The translations under genes were made by a program, and so were the position numbers. Below, piece by piece: positions 1-7,096 of a DNA stretch of 32,127 nt; position 1 is the stretch's first letter, and every line of letters begins with the position of its first letter. This DNA comes from Planctomycetota bacterium (GTDB taxonomy: Bacteria; Planctomycetota; E44-bin39), in contig SOJX01000149.1 of NCBI GenBank assembly GCA_004376375.1, positions 1-32,127 on the forward strand, written 5' to 3'. The notes under the pieces were generated by a model that worked only from the letters and a program-made list of their open reading frames with translations, searched no databases and had not been told where the DNA came from.

Positions 1-72
1 AAGAACCGAAGAACCAAAGAACCGAAGAACCGAAGAACCGAAGAACCGAAGAACCAAAGAACTGAAGAACCG
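1..72. repeat. Octamer array, nine copies of AAGAACCG
   Basis: Nine exact-length 8 bp units of AAGAACCG, with A or T substitutions in a few units, fill the first 72 bases. The array ends 10 nt before the carbamoyltransferase start codon. It has no spacers, so it is not CRISPR. It may continue beyond the window edge. It belongs to the class of short tandem words found in most gaps of this window. Confidence 0.95.
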
Positions 73-82
73 GTAAACAACA

Positions 83-1801
83 ATGTATATTCTGGGAATC
101 AACGCATATCACGGAGACGCGGCGGCCGCGCTGCTGAAAGACGGGATCCTCGTCGCCGCGGCCGAGGAAGAACGGTTCAACCGCGTAAAGCACTCGGCCG
201 GTTTTCCGTCGCGCGCGATACGCTACTGCCTCGATGAAGCCGGTATTTCCGCGCGCGACATCGACCATATCGCGATTTCCAGAAGGCCTGTCACGCACCT
301 GGAGAAGGAAATATTTTTTATCGTCTCCGGCCGGCCGAGCTATTCGAAGCTTATCCGGCAGCGGCTCCAGACCGTCATGGAGTATCACGACGTCGCCGAG
401 GCGATGACGCGCGACGTGGGGCGCGGGCTGCGCGCCGAGATACACGACGTCGAGCACCACCAGGCGCACCTCGCGAGCGCGTTTTTCGTTTCCCCTTTCG
501 GGGAGGCCGCGCTGCTCTCGCTCGACTTGTTCGGCGATTTCTGCTCGACCATGCTCGGCCGCGGACGGGATAACAGGATAGAAGTCCTCGACAAGGTCGT
601 GTTCCCCCATTCCCTCGGCCTGTTCTACACGATGGTGACGCAGTTCCTCGGCTTCCCGAAATACGGCGACGAAGGAAAAGTCATGGGGCTTGCGGCCTGC
701 GGCGAGCCGAAGTATCTCGACGAGGTGCGGGATATCGTCCGGCACGAGCCGGGCGGGCTTTTTACGCTGAACCTCGATTATTTCACCCACCACGTCCACG
801 GCGTCGACATGTCGTGGGACGAGGTGACGCCCGCGATGGCGCCCGTGTATTCCGAAAAGATGACCGACGTCTTCGGGCCGCCGCGCGGCTCGGACGAGGA
901 AATCACCGACCATCACCGCGATATCGCGCGCTCGCTCCAGGCTGCGCTCGAGGAGGCGGTCATCCATATCGCAAGGCGGCTCCGCGAGACCGTGGAGAGC
1001 GAGAACCTTGCGCTTGCGGGCGGCGTCGCGCTCAACTGCGTGACCAATTCGCGTTTGCTGAAGGAGACGCCGTTTGAGAATATTTTCATCCAGCCCGCGG
1101 CGGGCGACGCCGGGACGGCGCTGGGCGCGGCGTTCTACATCTGGAACCAGAAGCTCGGTTTTCCGCGGGTCTACAGGATGGGAAACGTTTTCACCGGCCC
1201 GGCTTATTCCGACCGGGAAATCGGGGAATCGCTCGAGGACGCGGGCCTGCGGTATGAGATTGTCGGCGATATAGCGGGCACTGTCGCGAACCTCGTCGCG
1301 GACGGGAAGATCGTCGGCTTTTTCCAGGGGCGGATGGAGTTCGGTCCCCGCGCGCTCGGGCACCGCTCGATACTCGCCGACCCGCGCGTGGCCGGGATGC
1401 GCGGCGTGCTGAACGAGCGCATCAAGTTCCGCGAGGACTTCCGCCCGTTCGCCGCGAGCATACTCGAGGAAGCGGTTGAAGAATGGTTCTACTGGAACGG
1501 GCCGAGTCCGTACATGCTTTTCGTCCACGCTATCAGGGAGGAAAAGCAGGGCGAGATACCCGCGGTGGTTCACGTCGACGGCACGTGCCGCATCCAGACG
1601 GTGGGAGAAAAAGAGGCGCCGCTGTACCATTCGGTAATAAAAAGATTCGGCGAGCTGACCGGCGTCCCGATTGTAATGAATACTTCCTTCAACGAGAACG
1701 AGCCCATAGTCTGCACGCCCGACGACGCCATCGCCTGCTTCGAAGCCACCAAGATGGACGCGCTTGTAATCGGAAAATATCTCGTTAAAAAAGGGGGATA
1801 A
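83..1801 (+). CDS. NodU/CmcH-family carbamoyltransferase
   Basis: A 572-residue enzyme of the NodU/CmcH/TobZ family. These transfer a carbamoyl group from carbamoyl phosphate, through carbamoyl-AMP, to a hydroxyl on a sugar, antibiotic or surface glycan. The N-terminus carries the family start (ILGINAYHGDAAAAL), then AAEEERFNRVKH, which matches the family's conserved EERF segment. EHHQAHLASAF near residue 125 fits the HxxxH-type metal site of the Kae1-like fold, and LAGGVALNCVTNS is near residue 312. The C-terminal domain has GRMEFGPRALGHRSILADPR near 415 and ends with VPIVMNTSFNENEPIV. Length is normal. The acceptor is unknown; the sugar genes near 16-17 kb suggest a glycan. The last residues and the TAA stop lie in the first GGGATAAG repeat unit. 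CarB (12446-15715) would make its donor, but the two are 10 kb apart. Confidence 0.93.
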   Translation: MYILGINAYHGDAAAALLKDGILVAAAEEERFNRVKHSAGFPSRAIRYCLDEAGISARDIDHIAISRRPVTHLEKEIFFIVSGRPSYSKLIRQRLQTVMEYHDVAEAMTRDVGRGLRAEIHDVEHHQAHLASAFFVSPFGEAALLSLDLFGDFCSTMLGRGRDNRIEVLDKVVFPHSLGLFYTMVTQFLGFPKYGDEGKVMGLAACGEPKYLDEVRDIVRHEPGGLFTLNLDYFTHHVHGVDMSWDEVTPAMAPVYSEKMTDVFGPPRGSDEEITDHHRDIARSLQAALEEAVIHIARRLRETVESENLALAGGVALNCVTNSRLLKETPFENIFIQPAAGDAGTALGAAFYIWNQKLGFPRVYRMGNVFTGPAYSDREIGESLEDAGLRYEIVGDIAGTVANLVADGKIVGFFQGRMEFGPRALGHRSILADPRVAGMRGVLNERIKFREDFRPFAASILEEAVEEWFYWNGPSPYMLFVHAIREEKQGEIPAVVHVDGTCRIQTVGEKEAPLYHSVIKRFGELTGVPIVMNTSFNENEPIVCTPDDAIACFEATKMDALVIGKYLVKKGG

Positions 1802-1885
1802 GGGATACGGGATAAGGGATAGGGAAGAAGGAAACAAGGAAACAAGGAAACAAGGAAATAAGGAAATAAGGGAATAATCAATATG
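1795..1885. repeat. Composite array of GGGATAAG then GAAACAAG octamers
   Basis: The repeat begins inside the last codons of the carbamoyltransferase; the stop TAA at 1799-1801 is part of a GGGATAAG unit. It runs as GGGATACG/GGGATAAG units, then about six GAAACAAG/GAAATAAG units, and ends in GGGAATAATCAAT. The final 40 bp or so recur almost unchanged at 25861-25905, also joined to a hairpin unit. A second short GGGATAAG block lies at 1954-1985. The rest of the gap to 2078 shows no gene. Confidence 0.9.
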
Positions 1886-1951
1886 TTAGCCGTCGCGCTT
1901 GCGCGACGTTTCTTTGTTTAGCGGGCGAGCTTGCTCGCCGCGTCTTTTTAA
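1886..1951. repeat. Two TTTAGC-type hairpin repeat units
   Basis: Two tandem units of a hairpin repeat family. The first has stem GTCGCGC/GCGCGAC around a TT centre; the second has GGCGAGC/GCTCGCC around TT. Each starts with (T)TTAGC and is followed by a T-rich tail (TTTCTTTG, TCTTTTT). The second unit's stem plus T run could act as a weak terminator for the carbamoyltransferase. Related units lie at 9061, 11237, 24627 (reverse), 25886 and possibly 27179. Confidence 0.85.
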
Positions 1952-2078
1952 TATGGGATACGGGATAAGGGATAAGGGACAAGGACTTTTCTATTGTCGA
2001 TTTACGATTGTTGATTTGTTTTTGCAGTGTCTCCGTGTTTGTGATTTAACCACACGCCCAACGAACGGCAGGCCGCAA

Positions 2079-3338
2079 CTATTTCTTCCCTGCTTCTTTA
2101 CGCAACTCCCTCCCCGTCTTCCCGCCGTGTGCGCGGAGGAGAATTACACAATCCTCATGTTTTTTCTCCAGCGCTAAATCAAGTGGAGTTTTACCCTCTT
2201 TATAATAGGTTCCTTTATTGGGGTTATAGAAAGCCAGAGCATTAATGTCTGCGCCATGTTTTATCAGGATTTCAGCAATTTCAGTGTATTTATTTAATAC
2301 GGCATCGTGTAGCGCACTAATCTTTGCGTCTGTGTTTATCTCTGCGCCTTTGCTGATGAGATATACAACAGTGTTTTTTTCTCCACCCCTCGTAGCATAA
2401 AATAAAGCGTTGTTATTCCATCTATTCCTGGCATTTATATCGGCGCCTTTATTAATCAGCAGTCTTATAATCTTATCCATACCTCGCAGCGAAGCTTTGT
2501 GTAAGACCGTCTGTCCGAACCTGTTTGTGCTGTTTACGTCAGCTCCATTGTTGATAAGGAATTTAGCAAATTCAGTGTGCTCATTGCTAATGGCCAGAAA
2601 CAACGCCTTGGAATCGATTTTTGCACCTCTTTCAATCAAGAGCTTCATAATAGGCGTCATACCCGCTTCTGATGCCATTTGTAATGGAGTTTTTTCACCA
2701 CCTGGTCGGGCATTTACATCCGCACCTGATTCAATCAAGGCTTTGGCAGCATTCGTTTTCCTGTAACAAATCGCCGCTTCCAGTGGTGTGAAGTTTTCTA
2801 TTATTTTTCCACCGGCAGGATTTCCGTTTTTATCGAAACCATCCCAAAATCCAACATGATATTTTTTTTTCTGGTCAAGAGGAATTCCGTGCCTGGATAA
2901 TAACTGGATTGTATTTGAACAGTTCAGTTCGACTGCTTTATGCATTGGTTTGGTTTGCAGAATATGATTACTGTTGCCGATATTTACCATGCATTCAATA
3001 AACAGGTCAATGGCGGATGGACCGCCATCCAGCACAGTGCCAAGAAATTCAGCACCTTCTTCGTCAGTTGAATCAAAAGCCTTTAGAAGTGTGAGCGAAC
3101 GTTTTGAGTCCCCCATGCGTAATTCGTCATTGACAAGTTCCTGAAGTCTTCTTTTTCCTTTTTCCCCAAGTGAAAGAAAACCTTGGATGCCTGCGGAGCA
3201 TCTCTTTATATCACCTGACCGAAATTGAGACAGATGCCACTGGGTTTTCAGCGGTATCCGCAGCAGGCATGCCGCAATTATGATCGCGAAGAACACGACG
3301 ACGAAAATGCCGAGTTTGAGGGGGAGGGAAATTTTCAT
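2079..3338 (-). CDS. Membrane-anchored ankyrin-repeat protein
   Basis: A 419-residue protein with an N-terminal hydrophobic anchor (residues about 5-27) and then mostly ankyrin repeats. At least six or seven repeats are visible from about residue 130 to the end, with motifs such as TPLEAA, ALIESGADVNA, TVLHKASLRG, LLINKGADINA and IAEILIKHGADINA. Ankyrin repeats bind proteins, so a scaffold or inhibitor role outside the cytoplasmic membrane is plausible but inferred. IAAC at residues 21-24 could be a lipobox. The body of the gene is clearly AT-richer (about 40 percent GC by eye) than its neighbours, while the anchor-coding end is GC-rich. The anchor resembles that of the protein at 26025 (shared LPLKLGI and PLK). 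It starts 15 nt after the stop of the sulfatase-like gene, so the two probably form an operon. No clear Shine-Dalgarno site is seen. Confidence 0.85.
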   Translation of the reverse strand: MKISLPLKLGIFVVVFFAIIIAACLLRIPLKTQWHLSQFRSGDIKRCSAGIQGFLSLGEKGKRRLQELVNDELRMGDSKRSLTLLKAFDSTDEEGAEFLGTVLDGGPSAIDLFIECMVNIGNSNHILQTKPMHKAVELNCSNTIQLLSRHGIPLDQKKKYHVGFWDGFDKNGNPAGGKIIENFTPLEAAICYRKTNAAKALIESGADVNARPGGEKTPLQMASEAGMTPIMKLLIERGAKIDSKALFLAISNEHTEFAKFLINNGADVNSTNRFGQTVLHKASLRGMDKIIRLLINKGADINARNRWNNNALFYATRGGEKNTVVYLISKGAEINTDAKISALHDAVLNKYTEIAEILIKHGADINALAFYNPNKGTYYKEGKTPLDLALEKKHEDCVILLRAHGGKTGRELRKEAGKK

Positions 3339-3353
3339 TATGGGACCAACTGA

Positions 3354-5735
3354 TTACTCATCCGAAAACGGGCGGGGTTCGCCGCTTCGGTCGGCGTTGG
3401 TTTCGAGCCACTCGTCGAGCCACCTGACCATCGGGACGAAGACGTCGGGCCGCTCGGCGGAGATATCGCGCAGGCAGTGAGGGTCGGTCCGCTTGTCGTA
3501 GAGGCTGTAGCTCGGCCCGCTCTTGAGGACGCGGCGGACGACCTTCCAGCGGTCGGTCGCGATGCAGCGCTCGCGGGACTCGATAAGTTTGTCGTGGTAC
3601 TTGCGCCTTACGACCATGTTCGAGTCGAAGGTGTTATCCAGTTCGAACAGCTCGTTGACAGGCGGCATGTCCCAGAGGATATCGTAGTCCGGTTTTTTCG
3701 CGCCGAATGCGAAACCTTCCTCGCCGTAGAAAAGCAGCTTCATGTCTTCCTCTGAGCCTTCGAGGTAAGGCAGGAGCGAACGGCCGCGGAAGCTTTCCGG
3801 CCGCTCGAGGCCGAGGAGGTCGGTCAGCGTCGGTCCGAGGTCTATCAGCCTGACCATCCTGTCGACCCTGCCGGGCGGGTAGAGGACGTCGGGCACGCGG
3901 ATGATGAGGGGAACGTGGTTTGACTGGTCGCCACCGTTGAAGTTGAGGCCGTGGCCCAGCGACGTGCCGGGGTCATAGAGGTCTTCGCCGTGGTCCGCGG
4001 TGATGACGACGATGGTGTTCTCCATCAGGCCGAGTTTTTTCAGGCGCCTGAGAATCCTTCCGACGTTGCCGTCGAACTCGGAGACGGAGTTGTCGTATTT
4101 GTCGTAGACCTGGCTGAGCTCCTCGTGGTCGGAGCTGCCCGGATAGTTCTGCTCGATAATGTCCCGGACCTTCAGGTGCACCTCGTATTCGTTCGGGCCG
4201 TGGTATTCCGGGTTTTTGTACCTGCGGGAGTACGGCTCGTTCGACTTGTAGGGCAGGTGGGTGCAGGAATAAAAGACCGTCATGAAGAACGGCTTTTCGG
4301 AGTCCCTGGATTTTCTCAGCCTCCTGACCACCCAGTCGGTAACCGTGTCGGGCGTGACCAGCCCGGAGAAGTTTTTGAGCTCGGGGAAGATTTTTCTGCC
4401 GAGCGGGTTGTTGAAGAACATGAGTATGACGAGGTGGTGCTTGTAGATGTATTCGCCGAGCACGACCTTGAAGGTCTGGACGTCGGAGACGTCGATTTCC
4501 TGGAAGCCCATGTCGAGCCACTTGAAGCAGCTTGCGCACCAGTCGCCCATGGCGATTGTCTCGTAGCCTTTTTCCGCGAGCAGTTTCGGGAGATAGGTTC
4601 GCCCCTTTTCCGCCACGCGCAGGACTTCCGGCTGCGGGTAGATGTACCTGATGTGGTGCTCGTTGGGATACTGGGACGTGAACACCGTCATCCAGCTCGA
4701 AAGTGTATCGGCGATCGGGGTCATCGCGCGGGTGAAGTTGACGGATTCCTTTGCGAACATGTCGATTTTAGGCGTGGTTTTCGGGTTCCGCTCGTAACCG
4801 TAGCAGGAAAGGTGGTCGCCCCTGAGCGAATCGCAGGAGAGAATCAGGATATTCCACGGTTTCGGCCCGGGCTCGGGATTATCCGGTTTCGGCCCGGGAA
4901 TTCCCGGGGACGCATAGGTGCTTACGGATATTAATGCCCCCGCAAGCAGGGCGAGCAGCGCGGTGGCGGCTGCCGCCGATGCGCGCAACCCCTTGCTGCG
5001 GATTTTCCCGTACGCCATGTACCCGTAGATGAGAATGGAGCCGAGAATGAAAAGTAATATGAGGGCGCCTATCGAATAAGGAGAAAAAATCAGCCTTATG
5101 CCGTTCGATAACGCCCAGTCGATGCCGGTGTATATCGAGGCCAGGACCCCGCTCGAGTAATACGGATTGTAGAAAATCCGGATTGCTGTAACAAAGGTGA
5201 TAATAAAAGCGATTGTCGAGATGACTATGATTTTCCTGCGCGTTATCTGTTTGCGCCTCCACCATTTGCGCACGAGGAAAAAAACGACCAGCGCAAGCAG
5301 TACCTCGACCGTCAGGTAGCCGAGCACTGTCCAGCCGAGACCGCGGTATATCGAGCCGAACCATCCCTTTGCAAGGTGGGGATGATAAAGTATCCGCGAC
5401 CCGACGAGGAAGGTTGTAACCAGTACGATTATCGTCGTGCGCAGTATTGTCCTGCGCCGCGATGCAGGCCTCCTTTTCTGCCACGTGCGTACGTAAGGGA
5501 AGAAAAGGAGCACAAGGAGCGCGGCGACAATCATGTAGCCGAAAAGGAGTTTTATATGTATCCAGGTGATGTATCCGATGTAGTAATTCTGGGCGGCGCT
5601 TGAAAAATCACCTGCCTCGAATGCGAGGCTGACCAGGAGGGAGGCGCATGATATCAGATAAAAACACAGGAACCAGGCAACGGTTGTGCCTGTGAACCAT
5701 AACCACCACCTGCGGTTAGGGTGATTTTCTGACAT
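3354..5735 (-). CDS. Membrane alkaline-phosphatase-superfamily protein (sulfatase / phosphoglycerol transferase-like)
   Basis: A 793-residue protein. About seven N-terminal membrane segments (to about residue 280) and a Pro/Gly linker precede a sulfatase-fold domain. That domain opens with NILILSCDSLRGDHLS near 294 and has VVITADHGEDLYDP near 580 and a GHG...NHVPLIIR block, which together supply metal ligands. The nucleophile region reads ADTLSSW (T about 344), where sulfatases have CxPSR or SxPSR. The formylglycine precursor is therefore missing and a Thr is available, as in LtaS/EptA-type transferases. I infer a membrane enzyme acting on phospho-groups of lipids or glycans rather than a true sulfatase. 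I chose the ATG at 5735 (MSENHPNRR) over the upstream ATG at 5777, which adds 14 polar residues of no family character. It is first of a two-gene unit with the ankyrin protein. Confidence 0.85.
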   Translation of the reverse strand: MSENHPNRRWWLWFTGTTVAWFLCFYLISCASLLVSLAFEAGDFSSAAQNYYIGYITWIHIKLLFGYMIVAALLVLLFFPYVRTWQKRRPASRRRTILRTTIIVLVTTFLVGSRILYHPHLAKGWFGSIYRGLGWTVLGYLTVEVLLALVVFFLVRKWWRRKQITRRKIIVISTIAFIITFVTAIRIFYNPYYSSGVLASIYTGIDWALSNGIRLIFSPYSIGALILLFILGSILIYGYMAYGKIRSKGLRASAAAATALLALLAGALISVSTYASPGIPGPKPDNPEPGPKPWNILILSCDSLRGDHLSCYGYERNPKTTPKIDMFAKESVNFTRAMTPIADTLSSWMTVFTSQYPNEHHIRYIYPQPEVLRVAEKGRTYLPKLLAEKGYETIAMGDWCASCFKWLDMGFQEIDVSDVQTFKVVLGEYIYKHHLVILMFFNNPLGRKIFPELKNFSGLVTPDTVTDWVVRRLRKSRDSEKPFFMTVFYSCTHLPYKSNEPYSRRYKNPEYHGPNEYEVHLKVRDIIEQNYPGSSDHEELSQVYDKYDNSVSEFDGNVGRILRRLKKLGLMENTIVVITADHGEDLYDPGTSLGHGLNFNGGDQSNHVPLIIRVPDVLYPPGRVDRMVRLIDLGPTLTDLLGLERPESFRGRSLLPYLEGSEEDMKLLFYGEEGFAFGAKKPDYDILWDMPPVNELFELDNTFDSNMVVRRKYHDKLIESRERCIATDRWKVVRRVLKSGPSYSLYDKRTDPHCLRDISAERPDVFVPMVRWLDEWLETNADRSGEPRPFSDE

Positions 5736-5878
5736 CGAATTGTTACATCCGATCTGGATTGAAACTGCGTCCGGCATGTCGACAGCGGCGCCTGCTTGGG
5801 GCGTATTATAGGAAGCGGAGGGCAGTTAGGCAAGTCAAAAATTCTGAACCGCGTAATATCCCAGATACGGGCGCAATC

Positions 5879-5936
5879 GGTAGACCCGGCACTCCTGCCG
5901 GGTTCTCATTGGCCCGACAGGAGTGTCGGGCCTACC
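5879..5936. repeat. Double-hairpin REPIN-like element (GGTAG...CTACC)
   Basis: The element starts GGTAGACCCGGCA and ends GTCGGGCCTACC. It holds an inner hairpin (ACCCGGCA...TGCCGGGT) and a second one (GCCCGACA...TGTCGGGC) separated by about 8 nt. The layout matches the TGTAGGGGC family elsewhere in the window, but the sequence is different, so it is a separate subfamily. It lies in a 400-base gap between divergent genes (5736-6143) that otherwise holds only the promoter and inverted repeat listed below. Confidence 0.85.
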
Positions 5937-5996
5937 GTCGTCAGGCCAACCATATCCTCCCGTAACTGCGGCATTACCGAACATCCGCGTTTTTCC

Positions 5997-6026
5997 TTGA
6001 AATTCATACCAGAGCTTGGATAATAT
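5997..6026 (+). promoter_or_regulatory. Candidate sigma-70 promoter for the metallophosphoesterase
   Basis: TTGAAA, an 18-nt spacer, then TAATAT. It would give a leader of about 110 nt that contains the 16-bp inverted repeat at 6061-6125 just before the ribosome binding site. Assigned by eye only. Confidence 0.45.
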
Positions 6027-6060
6027 AGATTCGCGTTTTTCCGGCAGGGGAGGCGATTAC

Positions 6061-6125
6061 GAATTATGAATGATGAATTATGAAGTATGAAAATTAGAAT
6101 TTCTTTATTTCATCATTCATAATTC
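6061..6125. repeat. Perfect 16-bp inverted repeat in the phosphoesterase leader
   Basis: The arm 6061-6076 (GAATTATGAATGATGA) is the exact reverse complement of 6110-6125, with a 33-nt loop. The arms are built from the word GAATTATGA/ATGATGAA. The right arm ends 3 nt before the AAGGAGG ribosome binding site, so a folded leader could affect translation. Confidence 0.9.
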
Positions 6126-6143
6126 ATGAAGGAGGTCCGATCC

Positions 6144-6914
6144 GTGCAGCAGATGGCGGACGGCAAACCGATTGCGTTTATCGCGGACGTTCACGCGAAC
6201 CTTGAGGCGCTCAAGGCCGTGATCAGCGCCCTCAATATCCTCGGCGTCAAGCGCATAATCAATCTCGGCGACCTTGTGGGTTACGGCCCCGACCCGATTC
6301 CCTGCATCGAGGCCGCCCGCCGCTTTTCCGTCAACATCATGGGCAACCACGACTGGGCGCTTTTCGATCCCGAGCGCCACACCGTGACGTGGGCCTCCGC
6401 CTCGGCACAGCGGATAATCTTCTGGACCGCGCGGGAAATGAAAAAACGGACCGACCTGCTGAAATTCGTAAGGGCGTTTCCAAAGTCGGGCCAGGCCGGC
6501 GGAATGGTCTTTACGCACGGATGCCCGGTCGCAAACAACAACCGCGCGCGCATGAATACTTACGTCTACCCGGACCCGGAAAAATATCTGCCCGTCGCCA
6601 TGCTTTTTGACGGCAGGCTCGCTTTTGTCGGGCACACGCACCTGCCCATGGTCGGCGACGCCAACGGCATGGTCATGCTGCCTGCCGGTACCCGCTGGGA
6701 AATGGAGCTCGACCCGCTCAGGCGCTATATTATAAACCCGGGCTCCGTCGGCCAGCCGCGAGATCACAACCCGCGTCCGAGCTTCTGCATCCTGGACGGG
6801 AACCAGTGTTCGTTTTATCGCGTGGATTACGACGTGAGGACCACGATGCAGAAAATCCTCGCCAACCGCGTATTCAACCCCGCCTATGCCGCAAGACTGC
6901 GCGCCGGACGATAG
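6144..6914 (+). CDS. Calcineurin-like metallophosphoesterase (YfcE/MJ0936-type)
   Basis: A 256-residue metal-dependent phosphoesterase with all family motifs in order: ADVHAN (DxH), GDLVGYG (GDxxG), GNHD, the THG histidine and GHTH. These bind a two-metal centre that hydrolyses phosphomono- or diesters; the substrate is unknown. The C-terminal INPGSVGQPRD is typical of the PF12850 subgroup. I chose GTG at 6144. An in-frame ATG lies at 6126, but a perfect AAGGAGG at 6129-6135 sits inside that version and is spaced 8 nt from the GTG. The resulting N-terminus (MQQMADGKPIAFIADVH) fits the family. It is single-gene, with a reverse-strand gene following. Confidence 0.9.
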   Translation: MQQMADGKPIAFIADVHANLEALKAVISALNILGVKRIINLGDLVGYGPDPIPCIEAARRFSVNIMGNHDWALFDPERHTVTWASASAQRIIFWTAREMKKRTDLLKFVRAFPKSGQAGGMVFTHGCPVANNNRARMNTYVYPDPEKYLPVAMLFDGRLAFVGHTHLPMVGDANGMVMLPAGTRWEMELDPLRRYIINPGSVGQPRDHNPRPSFCILDGNQCSFYRVDYDVRTTMQKILANRVFNPAYAARLRAGR

Positions 6915-6927
6915 CTTGAAGAATTTC

Positions 6928-7063
6928 GGATTGCGGATTGCGGATTTGATATTGAAAATTGAATATTGAGAATTGCATATTAAAAAAATCTTCAATTTTC
7001 AATTAACAATTCCAAATTCTTAATTCTCAATTCTCAATTAACAATTCTCAATTAAAAGTTGAA
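6928..7063. repeat. AT-rich word array with inverted halves
   Basis: Repeats of GGATTGC, then ATTGAATATTG/AATTGAAA-like words, are followed by their approximate reverse complements (TTCAATTTTCAATTAACAATTC and similar, given as approximate words only). The array lies between the converging metallophosphoesterase and GT39-like genes, begins about 13 nt after the former's stop, and could fold as a hairpin that terminates both. Confidence 0.75.
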
Positions 7064-7096
7064 TGACTCGGGACTTCATTCCAACCAACCAAACGA

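Noticed and set aside
1..72. Possible replication origin iterons or telomere-like end
   Set aside because: Similar arrays occur in most gaps, and no rep, dnaA or partition gene or DnaA boxes are seen.
3951..4934. A 327-codon plus-strand frame
   Set aside because: Antisense to the membrane alkaline-phosphatase-superfamily gene, with valine/arginine-rich mirror composition.
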